A stretch of 64,000 bases of DNA from an uncultured bacterium (GTDB lineage Bacteria > Actinomycetota > Coriobacteriia > Coriobacteriales > Coriobacteriaceae). Under the pieces are notes generated by a model that had not been told where the DNA came from, made no database searches, and worked only from the letters and a program-made list of their open reading frames with translations. Within the stretch, counting starts at the first letter, position 1; each line of letters opens with the position of its first letter. Positions 16,938 to 25,100 of this stretch are shown here, piece by piece. Location of the stretch: NCBI GenBank assembly GCA_905216145.1, contig CAJMST010000006.1:1-64000 (forward strand), written 5' to 3'. The position numbers and the translations under genes were made by a program.

Positions 16938-17834
16938 CTAGATATGCTGACGAATCGCGTCGATATAGGCCTGTCCGTAGCGCGTGAGTGTCGTGTTCTT
17001 GCGCGTGATGATGCCGATCTCCATATACTCATCCACATCGAGCGGAATGGAGATAATTCCCGGCCCGTTGAGCTCGTGACTGATCACGCCTGAGCATACC
17101 GTGTAGCCGTTGAGGCCCATGACCAGGTTGAACAGCGTCGCGCGATCGCGCACGCGGATATTCTTGCGGCGCTCAAACGTCGAGGTCAGTTCCTCGGAAT
17201 AATAAAACGAGTTATAGCTGCCCTGCTCGTAGGACAGGAACGGGTAGTCTTCCAAGTCCTCGAGCGTCACGCTGGAGCGGCCAGCCAGCGGATGGTCGGC
17301 GCATACAAAGACATGCGGCGCGGCGCAGAAGAGCCCCTCGAATACGAGCTCGTTGGCGGCGAGCATACGCTCGATAACCTCGCGGTTATGCTCGGACAGG
17401 TACAAGATGCCGAGCTCGCTTTTCATATGCGCGACGTCCTCGATAATCTCGTGAGTCTGCTCCTCGCGCAGGGTAAAGTCGTAGCGCGCGGCATCGAACT
17501 CGCGGATCACGTCAACAAACGCGTTAACGGCAAAGGAATAATGCTGGCAGCTCACACTAAAGTGCGGCACCCGCTCGGATGCGCCCTTGTACTTGCCTTC
17601 GAGCAGATCGGCCTGGTCAAGCACCTGTCGCGCGTAGCCCAAGAAGGTCTCGCCCTCCTCGGACACAATGACGCCCTTGTTGGTGCGCTCAAAGATGTGC
17701 ACACCCATCTCGTTTTCGAGGTCGCGGATCGACGCGGTAATCGAAGGCTGCGACACGAAGAGCCGGCGCGAGGCCTCGGTGATGCTGCCGCATTCGGCAA
17801 CTTTGACGACATACCTGAGCTGCTGAAGCTTCAT
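16938..17834 (-). CDS. LysR-family regulator, probably of methionine/sulfur metabolism
   Basis: 298 aa. N-terminal HTH with GSITEASRRLFVSQPSITAS, followed by a LysR effector domain. It lies 155 bp upstream of the MetE-like gene on the same strand and 10 bp downstream of the HAD phosphatase gene. Context and the CmbR/CysB-like length suggest control of methionine or cysteine genes; this is inference. The short gap to the HAD gene suggests co-transcription. Confidence 0.88.
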   Translation of the reverse strand: MKLQQLRYVVKVAECGSITEASRRLFVSQPSITASIRDLENEMGVHIFERTNKGVIVSEEGETFLGYARQVLDQADLLEGKYKGASERVPHFSVSCQHYSFAVNAFVDVIREFDAARYDFTLREEQTHEIIEDVAHMKSELGILYLSEHNREVIERMLAANELVFEGLFCAAPHVFVCADHPLAGRSSVTLEDLEDYPFLSYEQGSYNSFYYSEELTSTFERRKNIRVRDRATLFNLVMGLNGYTVCSGVISHELNGPGIISIPLDVDEYMEIGIITRKNTTLTRYGQAYIDAIRQHI

Positions 17835-17844
17835 AGCGCCCTCC

Positions 17845-18753
17845 CTAGACGTTCGTGACGCCGAAACCCGTCGTGCTCATCTGACGCATAAACGGCGGCA
17901 TCTCCCCCGTCGCGGCGCAGGCGGCAATCTGATGCAGAGCCCCGGCAACCGCATCGTCTGCCGCAGCGCCGATATGCCAGCGCGCGGCAGCCGTGACGGC
18001 CTCGTTGGCATTGGCGACTGCAACGGAGTTGGGAACGACACCGATCATGGGCAGATCATTATCGGAATCGCCAAATACGGCCACCTCGTCGGGCGTCAGA
18101 CCCAGGGCACGCGCCAGCTCCAGGGCGGCGCAGCCCTTGTCCCAACCGGCCGGGAGAATATCGAATAGGCGCACGCGGTTGTTGGGAAACACGAGCGAGA
18201 GTTCCGGCACCTCCGCGGCAACGCGCTCGCGTAGCTCCGCGAGCTCCTCACGCGAACGGGCACTCCAGATATTCGCCTTGAACACCGGCGCGTCATCGAC
18301 GACGGGACGGCACGGGGCCTCTTCGCCCTTGAGCCACGCGTTGCCACCCGACTCCATAGCGCGACGCACGCGCTCGGGGTCGCTCGTCACGCAATAGGCA
18401 TCGTTATCCCAAAAGTCATCACCCAGGCTGTAGACCTTTAGATAGGTATCGTCGGTCTCTTGCTCGAGGTAATCGGCCAGACGCATCAGGGCATCGTTGT
18501 CGGTCGCGCGCGAAGCGATCGCCTGACCGTCGACAAACATAACCTGGCCGTTACAGAACGCACCAGTCGAAAAGCACTCGGCGCGATTGCGGAACATCCA
18601 GCCCATCGCAGACGGCTGGCGACCCGAAACCGGGCCAAAGTGCAGACCCGCCGCCTGCATGGCATGAATACCCTCAATGGCGTAGTCGCTGGCGCCGTCA
18701 TGCCCGGCTGGAATCAACGTATCGTCCATATCGGTCAGCACAAGTTTTATCAT
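17845..18753 (-). CDS. HAD-superfamily phosphatase (Cof type)
   Basis: 302 aa. Motif I is DMDDT (residues 8-12), motif II lies in GPVSGRQ and motif IV in VAVFGDSDNDLPMI; the large cap between them is of the Cof/YbjI type. Such enzymes dephosphorylate sugar phosphates, cofactors or phospholipid headgroups; the substrate is not decidable. Cytoplasmic. A repeat element (18791-18825) lies upstream, followed by the divergent thi operon. Confidence 0.88.
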   Translation of the reverse strand: MIKLVLTDMDDTLIPAGHDGASDYAIEGIHAMQAAGLHFGPVSGRQPSAMGWMFRNRAECFSTGAFCNGQVMFVDGQAIASRATDNDALMRLADYLEQETDDTYLKVYSLGDDFWDNDAYCVTSDPERVRRAMESGGNAWLKGEEAPCRPVVDDAPVFKANIWSARSREELAELRERVAAEVPELSLVFPNNRVRLFDILPAGWDKGCAALELARALGLTPDEVAVFGDSDNDLPMIGVVPNSVAVANANEAVTAAARWHIGAAADDAVAGALHQIAACAATGEMPPFMRQMSTTGFGVTNV

Positions 18754-18790
18754 AAGGCCCCCATTCGTATCGGTCCTACCTATTGTAACG

Positions 18791-18825
18791 ACCTGCCAAA
18801 ATAAACCTGTCCCTTTTTGGCAGGT
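18791..18825. repeat. short palindromic repeat, stem type ACCTGCC
   Basis: ACCTGCCAAAA pairs with TTTTGGCAGGT around a loop that reads AGGGACAGG on the minus strand. A nearly identical copy is at 38311-38345. Member of the variable-stem, conserved-loop family described in the findings. Confidence 0.75.
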
Positions 18826-18851
18826 GCGTTAGTATAGGGAACAACAGATTC

Positions 18852-18946
18852 GATGCGGGAGTGCCGGCGGTGCAAACCACAAGGCTGAGAGGGCATGGGG
18901 CCCAATCCTTTGAACCTGTCAGTTAATGCTGGCGTAGGGAGCATGC
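18852..18946 (+). ncRNA. TPP riboswitch (THI element)
   Basis: Contains the diagnostic conserved parts GGCTGAGA and TTTGAACCTG, then TTAATGCTGGCGTAGGGA, closed by an ATGC/GCAT helix. It lies directly upstream of thiM and is followed by an intrinsic terminator, so thiamine pyrophosphate binding would stop transcription of thiM, the thiamine-binding protein gene and thiE. Confidence 0.96.
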
Positions 18947-18956
18947 CGCCTTTACA

Positions 18957-18987
18957 GGGGCGCTGTCTATGCACAGCGCCCCTTTTC
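18957..18987 (+). terminator. riboswitch-controlled terminator of the thi operon
   Basis: GGGGCGCTG and CAGCGCCCC stem followed by TTTTC, 10 nt after the TPP aptamer. Confidence 0.9.
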
Positions 18988-19008
18988 TATGCCAAGGAGG
19001 CATGTGCA

Positions 19009-19848
19009 GTGATTGATTCGGAACAGCTTAAGCAACATATGGTCAAGGCCGTGGATGAGATTCGCGCCACCAATCCAATGGCCGGCTCCATCACCAACAC
19101 GGTGACGATTGACTTTGTCGCCAACGCGCAGCTCGCCGTGGGCGGTTCGGCCGCCATGGTCTATCTGCCCGACGAGGGCGAGGCGCTCGTTGCCGGCGGC
19201 GGCGCCATCTATCTCAACATGGGCACGCTCTTCCCCATCTACGAGCAGACGATTCCCCGCGCGGCCAAGGCGGCACACGACGCCGGCAAGCCCTGGGTGC
19301 TCGACCCGGTGGGCCTGGGCATCGGTAGCCTGCGCACTCAGCTGGTAAGCGAGCTTAAGCAGTACAAACCCGCCATCGTGCGCGGCAACGCCTCCGAGAT
19401 TATCGCCCTTGCCGCTCTGTGGGGCCTTGAAGGCGAGGCGGCAGATCTGGTTCGCGCCCGTGGCGTCGACACCACCGATACGGTCGATGCTGCCCGCGGT
19501 GCCGCGGTGGCGCTCGCTCGCTACACCGGCGGCGCCGTGGTGGTCTCGGGCGAGACCGATCTGATTACCGATGGATCGACCGTGGCCAAGTCCCACGGAG
19601 GCAGCCCGCTTATGTCCAAGATTACCGGCTGTGGCTGCTCGCAGGGCGGCGTGCTGGCCGTATATGCCTGCGCGGCCGATCCGTTTACGGCAGCCGTCTG
19701 TGGCACCGCCGCCTACAACGTGGCCGGCACGCGTGCCGCCGCCGTCGCCGACGCCCCGGCAAGCTTTAAGGTCGCCTTTATCGACGAGCTCTACCGCGCG
19801 ACCACCCAAGACATCGCCAACAACCAGCTCGAGCTCGAGGAGGCATAA
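19009..19848 (+). CDS. thiM: hydroxyethylthiazole kinase
   Basis: 279 aa from GTG at 19009 (AAGGAGG at 8 nt; other nearby ATG/GTG codons are out of frame). It phosphorylates 4-methyl-5-(2-hydroxyethyl)thiazole in thiamine salvage. Family features include TNPMAGSITNTVTIDFVANA at the N-terminus, VLDPVG, VRGNASEI and the catalytic GCGCSQGG region (Cys of the ThiM active site). First gene of the riboswitch-controlled operon, 3 bp before the next gene. Confidence 0.95.
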   Translation: MIDSEQLKQHMVKAVDEIRATNPMAGSITNTVTIDFVANAQLAVGGSAAMVYLPDEGEALVAGGGAIYLNMGTLFPIYEQTIPRAAKAAHDAGKPWVLDPVGLGIGSLRTQLVSELKQYKPAIVRGNASEIIALAALWGLEGEAADLVRARGVDTTDTVDAARGAAVALARYTGGAVVVSGETDLITDGSTVAKSHGGSPLMSKITGCGCSQGGVLAVYACAADPFTAAVCGTAAYNVAGTRAAAVADAPASFKVAFIDELYRATTQDIANNQLELEEA

Positions 19849-19851
19849 GCC

Positions 19852-20193
19852 ATGTCCGAGCCCGCAACCAATACCGGCATGAACACGCTCGTCGCCGTGG
19901 CCATCGCCCCGTGCGGCACCGGCGATGAACTCTCCGCCGAGGTCGCAGAGGTCGTCCGCGTTATTCGCGAGAGTGGCCTTCCCAACCGCACAACCTCGAT
20001 GTTCACCGAGATCGAGGGCGATTGGGACGAGGTCATGCGGGTCGTACGCGATGCGACCTTTGTGCTGGCAAGCAAGGGCATCCGAACCGAAGTCGTCCTC
20101 AAAGCCGACATTCGCCCCGGATTTACCGACACTATGACCGGCAAGCTCGAGCGTATGGAAGCGCAAATCAAAAAGCAGGAGGAAACCCGATGA
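19852..20193 (+). CDS. thiamine-binding protein, MTH1187/YkoF-like
   Basis: 113 aa small protein of the MTH1187/DUF77 family, which forms ferredoxin-like dimers or tetramers; several members are thiamine or hydroxymethylpyrimidine-binding proteins. Recognisable elements are VAVAIAPCGTGDELSAEVAE and the YkoF-like FTEIEGDWDEVM. Placed between thiM and thiE with a 4-bp overlap with thiE, so co-regulated by TPP. Cytoplasmic; ligand inferred from context. Confidence 0.85.
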   Translation: MSEPATNTGMNTLVAVAIAPCGTGDELSAEVAEVVRVIRESGLPNRTTSMFTEIEGDWDEVMRVVRDATFVLASKGIRTEVVLKADIRPGFTDTMTGKLERMEAQIKKQEETR

Positions 20194-20885
20194 GTATCCG
20201 CGACAACCTTGATATCTCGGCCTATTTGGTACTGGGTCCCGAAAACACCCTCGGTCGCCCCGTGGGTGACGTGGTGGCACAGGCGCTCGACGCCGGTTTC
20301 ACCTGCATCCAGGTGCGCTCCAAGGTGGCAAGCGCCCGCGAGATCATCGCGCTAACGGGCGACGCCGCTCAGGCCATCGCGCATGCCGGCAAGACCGGCC
20401 AGGTCGCCTTGCTTATCGACGACCGCCTTGACTGCGTGCTCGCCGCGCGCGAGCAGGGCATTGCCGTCGACGGCGTCCATGTGGGCCAGAGCGACATTCC
20501 CGTCGAGGTATGCCGCAAGCTGTTGGGCCCCGATGCCATCGTGGGCCTTTCTGCTCGCTGCGATGAGATGCTCGAGTACGTTAAAACCGCCGACATGAGC
20601 CTGGTCGACTACCTGGGCGTGGGCCCGCTCCACGAGACCGAGACCAAGCGCGACTGCGGACGCGCGGCAGATGGCTCCATCATCACCAAGAGCTTTGAGG
20701 ACCTGGCCGCTCTCCATGCCGCAAGCCCCGTGCCCATCGTGGTGGGTGGCGGCGTCAAAACGGCCGACCTGCCGCAGCTCAAGGCCACTGGCGTCGACGG
20801 CTTCTTTGTGGTGAGTGCCGTCTGCAGTGCCGACGACCCTCACGCCGCGGCAAAGGAGCTCGTCGATACCTGGCAGCGGGCATAG
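20190..20885 (+). CDS. thiE: thiamine phosphate synthase
   Basis: 231 aa TIM barrel joining HMP-PP and thiazole phosphate to thiamine phosphate. ATG at 20190 overlaps the previous stop (ATGA) with AGGAGG upstream. Motifs: IQVRSK, LLIDDRLDCVLAA, DGVHVGQSD, the YLGVGPLHETETK phosphate region and VVGGGV. Last gene of the operon. ThiD and the de novo genes are not in the window, so this cluster is a salvage module. Confidence 0.95.
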   Translation: MSIRDNLDISAYLVLGPENTLGRPVGDVVAQALDAGFTCIQVRSKVASAREIIALTGDAAQAIAHAGKTGQVALLIDDRLDCVLAAREQGIAVDGVHVGQSDIPVEVCRKLLGPDAIVGLSARCDEMLEYVKTADMSLVDYLGVGPLHETETKRDCGRAADGSIITKSFEDLAALHAASPVPIVVGGGVKTADLPQLKATGVDGFFVVSAVCSADDPHAAAKELVDTWQRA

Positions 20886-20929
20886 GCATAAGCCGAGCAA
20901 CTGCTCCGCGACTACAAATCTTCAGCTAC

Positions 20930-21037
20930 GGAAAGCGCATCCCAGTTTGGACGTCCATTCTGGGATGCGCTTTCCACATACGGCTCCATTGGGAAACCGC
21001 ATCCCATTCCTGGGGCAAATTCCGGGATGCGCTTTCC
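20930..21037. repeat. two tandem palindromes with GGGATGCGCTTTCC arms
   Basis: First unit: GGAAAGCGCATCCCA (20930-20944) and TGGGATGCGCTTTCC (20961-20975), a perfect 15-bp stem. Second unit: a related imperfect stem between 20991-21006 and 21024-21037. Located between the convergent thiE and patatin genes. They may terminate transcription, but there is no T-run. Confidence 0.7.
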
Positions 21038-21047
21038 GCCGTGGCCC

Positions 21048-21917
21048 CTACCCCGCCAGATACGCTTCCAGCGCGGGCAGCGTCGCCTCCGCATCGCGGC
21101 GACCGATCTGGTAGATGCGCTCAAGTTCATCGGGCTCGCGGCAAAGCGACGGCACTTTCACCGATTCACTCGGCCGCACCACAAAGATCTCGCCAGCGGC
21201 CTCGCGACGCGCAAGGTCGTCAAGCGTGGCGTTATACACCTCATGCCGATGCTCAAGCGCCGCGACAAACTCCGGGTAGTGACGATACACACGACGCAGC
21301 ATGGGCATCAGGCTATTGGCCTCTTTTACAAAACCCGCCGGCTGCGTCAGCACCACCACATTGCGGTCGTAACCCTGTGCAAACAGCCAGGTGCTGGGAA
21401 TAGAGTCCGCAACGCCACCATCCAAATACCGATGCCCATCAATCCGAACAGGCCTAGTCGCCACGGGAATCGCCGACGAAGCACGAATCCACTCGATATC
21501 GCGCTCGTCGCCATAGGGCAGGTCATGGTAGACGGCCTCGCCTGTCTCGATATCGGTGCATACGCACGTAAACCTCATGGGGCAGGCGCGGTAGGCATCC
21601 AAGTCGATGGGGTCGCGCTCGATAGGCACCTCGTGATAGGCAAACTCGGCATTAAACATGTCGCCGGTGCGCAGCCAGCTGGCCACGCTCGCATAACGCT
21701 TGTCGGCACAATAGGCCTTGTTGTAGCGGATGGCACGGCCGATCTGGCGCGACTTAAAGTTGTAGCCAAACGCGGCGCCTGCCGAGACACCCACCATATG
21801 ATCGCAGGTCAGGCCATGTTCCATCCAAACGTCGAGCACGCCTGCCGTATACATGCCCCGGTAGCCACCGCCCTCGAGCGCCAGACCCACCGTGTGCGCC
21901 GTCTTTGGCAATGCCAT
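21048..21917 (-). CDS. patatin-like phospholipase/acyl hydrolase
   Basis: 289 aa from ATG at 21917 (GGGGA upstream). It has the oxyanion loop GGGYRG, nucleophile GVSAG (Ser) and DGG (Asp of the dyad), all in the right order for bacterial patatins (YjjU/RssA type). It would hydrolyse acyl groups from phospholipids or related lipids; no signal peptide. Stand-alone gene divergent from the GGDEF/EAL gene. Confidence 0.9.
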   Translation of the reverse strand: MALPKTAHTVGLALEGGGYRGMYTAGVLDVWMEHGLTCDHMVGVSAGAAFGYNFKSRQIGRAIRYNKAYCADKRYASVASWLRTGDMFNAEFAYHEVPIERDPIDLDAYRACPMRFTCVCTDIETGEAVYHDLPYGDERDIEWIRASSAIPVATRPVRIDGHRYLDGGVADSIPSTWLFAQGYDRNVVVLTQPAGFVKEANSLMPMLRRVYRHYPEFVAALEHRHEVYNATLDDLARREAAGEIFVVRPSESVKVPSLCREPDELERIYQIGRRDAEATLPALEAYLAG

Positions 21918-22070
21918 GCAACCATCCCCGTCCTCATGCTTTTGAACGGAACAAGTATACCCGTCAACATATACCGTCTCGGTCACATTTGCCAATGCAA
22001 ACCAAGCACTACCACTCGGCGATTTATTTTTAACGACTGACCATGTTTATACAAATACGCCCCTATAATG

Positions 22071-22092
22071 ATGTTCGCATCATTAGGCAACA
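22071..22092 (+). promoter_or_regulatory. candidate promoter of the GGDEF/EAL gene
   Basis: TATAAT at 22071-22076 is a consensus -10. A small ATGATG-ttcg-CATCAT hairpin follows. A -35 with standard spacing was not clear, and no c-di-GMP riboswitch was recognised in the 240-bp leader. Confidence 0.4.
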
Positions 22093-22234
22093 ACACCAAA
22101 CAGTAGACAACAATCCAGTCCATCGATGAAACAAGGCGGGGAGGAAAGTTCACGCGTCCATAGACCACAGAAGGTCCCACTGACAACAAGACCATCCGAC
22201 GCAAGCCATCTCGACCCCAGAAAGCCACTCACAT

Positions 22235-24973
22235 ATGGACACAGCCAACACCTATACCGAAACGCTCGAAAAGACCATTCAAGACCTTCTCGAGCGCCAA
22301 GAAGACCTGCTCGAGCGTCAGAACGATCTGATCAGGACCGCCTTTACCGACCAGCTCACTGGACTTGGCAACCACGGCGGTTTTACCCGTTCCCTAGAAG
22401 AACTCTGGGAGCAGGGCACGCCGGTCACCATGGCGTATATCGATATCGATAACCTCAAGCACTGCAACGACGCCTTCGGTCACGACGAGGGTAACCGCTA
22501 CATTATGCAGGTGAGCCTGTACCTTAAGCTCTATATCAAAGTTGACGAGGCGGTGTTTCGCCTAGGCGGCGACGAGTTCGCAATCTTGTCCACCGTCGCG
22601 ACCGAAGACGACCTTGCCGAGCGCCTTGAGCATTGCCGAACGGTCCTGCTCAAAAACAACGACGCTGAGATGCCTCACTCGTTTAGCTATGGCGTATCGC
22701 ATGCCGACCCCTCCCTGGGCGAAGCCTCCAGTCGCATGACGCTCGATGCCGACCATCGCATGTACGACTACAAGCTACGCAATGCCGTGCACCTTGATCG
22801 ACGCAATATCTCGCAAATCCACACCGATGACTTCGGAGTAAGCGATTGGATTTTCGACGCCTTTTCGATGCTCAGCGAAGGGCGTTATTTCTTTATCGAG
22901 AACTTGGACAAACATCGCACCCTTTGGTCGCAAGGCGCCTTGCGCGATTTCGGTCTTCCTTCGGAGCATATAGACGACTTCCACGATTACTGGAAAACGC
23001 GCATCCATCCCGATGACCTCGAGGCCTATAGCAACGATATCGACCAGATTTACAACGGTTCCAAACACCGTCGCGCCATGCAGTACCGCGTGCGCAATGC
23101 CGCCGGCGACTACGTTCTCTGCCGTGCTCGCGGGTTTCGTATCGACGGCGACGGAAACACCCCTTCGCTCTATGCCGGCGAGCTCGTTAACCACTCGCTT
23201 GCCGAGACCGTCGATGCCGCCACGGGCCTCGGAACGCAGCGCATGCTGGTCAACGCTATCGATGCCTGCCGTCGCGACCGTTGCGAGACGGGGCTTATAG
23301 CGGTGCGCGTCCGTGGCACGTCGAAGCTCAACGAGCTCTACGGAGCCGATGCCGTCGACAACATGCTCGCCGAATACGCAGGCCGCATGCTGTCGATCAC
23401 CCGCGGCCGGAGTCGCGTCTACCGTTCGCGAAGCGCCCAGTTCGTCGTGCTCAGCAACGATTTGGACCACGAGGCATTCGAGCAACTGGTCCATCGTCTT
23501 AAAGAGGCCGTTTCCGCTCCCGTCCGAATCGCGGGCGACACCATTACTCCCGTCTGTCTTGTCGTCCCTGCCTTTTACGAGCGCTTGGCCAGTCAAACGG
23601 CCACCGTTTTAGGCGAACTCGACCGCCGCCTTCGCGCGGCCGGCGGGCTTGTCCCCAACGACAGCCTTCCCATACCCGAGATAGAGCGTAAAAGCGCCAT
23701 CGCCGAACGCATCGATACGCTCACGGGCCTCTACCGCCCCAGTGAGTTTATGCGACGCGCCAATGCCTTTCTCGCGACGGCACAAGGCAGCGCATGGTGC
23801 ATTGCCACCGTCGATATGGGACACATGCGCCTGTTTAACGAATGGTACGGACAAGCCAAGGGCGACCGCGTGCTTGCCGATGTGGGCACGGTGCTTAAGG
23901 ATATCGAGAACGTGGGCATTGGCGTTGCGGGCTACTGGGGCCAGGACGACTTTTGCATTCTTGCTCCCTTTGACCGCGATACGATTCATCGAATTTATGC
24001 CAACGTGCGCGAAGCGGTTGCCGGGCACGACGACGGCGTGGGTTTTTGGCCGTCCATGGGCGTCTACCCCATCGACCCCAACGAGGAAATCACCATCGAC
24101 GCTCAAGCAAAGGCCATGTATGCCAATCGTCGCGCCAAAAATGACTTTAAAGACCGCATCGCCGTTTTCCGCCCCCAGGAGTACGCCCACGAGGTTGCGT
24201 TTCACAACACCCTCACCGAGTTCCAATATGCACTCTCCAACGGCAGCATCACCTACTACCTGCAGCCCCAGGTGGACATGGAAACCGGCGAGATCATTGG
24301 CGCCGAGGCACTCACACGCTGGATTGACAAGGATGGCTCCCTCATTTCACCCGCTACCTTTATCCCCGCTCTCGAGGAAAGCGGTTTTGTGGTGACGCTC
24401 GACAAGTACATTTGGCAGGGCGTTGCCTCGTGGTTGCGCGAGCGCATCGATCGAGGGCTTCGCGTGATTCCGATCTCGCTTAATGTGTCGCGCGTGGATA
24501 TCCTTGCCTGCGACGTCGCCGAGCATATGGGGGCGCTCGCCGCCAGCTACAATCTGTCGCCCGAGCTCATGCGCATCGAGATCACCGAGACTGCTTATAC
24601 GGGAGAGCCCGAGGCCGTGGATAGGCTGACGGCCGACCTGCACACCCGCGGCTTCTCGACCTACATGGACGATTTTGGCACCGGCCAGTCCACGCTCGCG
24701 ATGCTCAAAAACGTCAACGTCGACGTCATCAAGCTCGATCGCACGTTTGTGCCCGTCGACGGTGATCAAGGCCGTAGCACGCAAATCATTTCATCAATGC
24801 TCGGGATGGCTCAATCGCTCCATCTGCCTGTTGTGATCGAAGGCGTCGAGACGGAGGCGCAGGCTCAGCTGCTACGCCAAATGGGCGCCCGCTATGCGCA
24901 GGGTTTCCTCTACTACCGTCCCATGCCGGCGGTAGATTTTGAGAAGCTGCTCGATGGTGACAACAACAACTAA
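22235..24973 (+). CDS. cyclic-di-GMP protein: GGDEF-PAS-GGDEF-GGDEF-EAL
   Basis: 912 aa, no membrane segment. Residues 1-33 form a coiled coil (ETLEKTIQDLLERQEDLLER). GGDEF domain 1 (about 38-190) keeps the intact GGDEF signature at 111-115 and may be an active diguanylate cyclase. A PAS-like domain spans about 205-320. GGDEF domains 2 (about 325-470) and 3 (about 490-645) have lost the signature (SAQFV near 400; GQDDF at 569-573). The EAL domain (about 655-905) keeps EAL (691-693), SLNVSR, EITET, DDFGTG (812-817), VIKLDR and EGVET, so phosphodiesterase activity is likely. Its first two-thirds resemble the protein encoded by the next gene. Function: turnover of c-di-GMP in response to a PAS signal (inferred). 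Confidence 0.92.
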   Translation: MDTANTYTETLEKTIQDLLERQEDLLERQNDLIRTAFTDQLTGLGNHGGFTRSLEELWEQGTPVTMAYIDIDNLKHCNDAFGHDEGNRYIMQVSLYLKLYIKVDEAVFRLGGDEFAILSTVATEDDLAERLEHCRTVLLKNNDAEMPHSFSYGVSHADPSLGEASSRMTLDADHRMYDYKLRNAVHLDRRNISQIHTDDFGVSDWIFDAFSMLSEGRYFFIENLDKHRTLWSQGALRDFGLPSEHIDDFHDYWKTRIHPDDLEAYSNDIDQIYNGSKHRRAMQYRVRNAAGDYVLCRARGFRIDGDGNTPSLYAGELVNHSLAETVDAATGLGTQRMLVNAIDACRRDRCETGLIAVRVRGTSKLNELYGADAVDNMLAEYAGRMLSITRGRSRVYRSRSAQFVVLSNDLDHEAFEQLVHRLKEAVSAPVRIAGDTITPVCLVVPAFYERLASQTATVLGELDRRLRAAGGLVPNDSLPIPEIERKSAIAERIDTLTGLYRPSEFMRRANAFLATAQGSAWCIATVDMGHMRLFNEWYGQAKGDRVLADVGTVLKDIENVGIGVAGYWGQDDFCILAPFDRDTIHRIYANVREAVAGHDDGVGFWPSMGVYPIDPNEEITIDAQAKAMYANRRAKNDFKDRIAVFRPQEYAHEVAFHNTLTEFQYALSNGSITYYLQPQVDMETGEIIGAEALTRWIDKDGSLISPATFIPALEESGFVVTLDKYIWQGVASWLRERIDRGLRVIPISLNVSRVDILACDVAEHMGALAASYNLSPELMRIEITETAYTGEPEAVDRLTADLHTRGFSTYMDDFGTGQSTLAMLKNVNVDVIKLDRTFVPVDGDQGRSTQIISSMLGMAQSLHLPVVIEGVETEAQAQLLRQMGARYAQGFLYYRPMPAVDFEKLLDGDNNN

Positions 24974-25100
24974 TACGCTCGCGCGCAAAACGACACCATC
25001 GAGGGGGACGTTTGTTCCCATTAGCTAACTTATACTCTCAATCCAAACCGAATTGGGAGTATGATGCAAACCGTTATTCCACCCAAGGAGGCCATCCATC

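Noticed and set aside
22093..22234. c-di-GMP riboswitch before the GGDEF/EAL gene
   Set aside because: No GEMM core pattern was recognisable.
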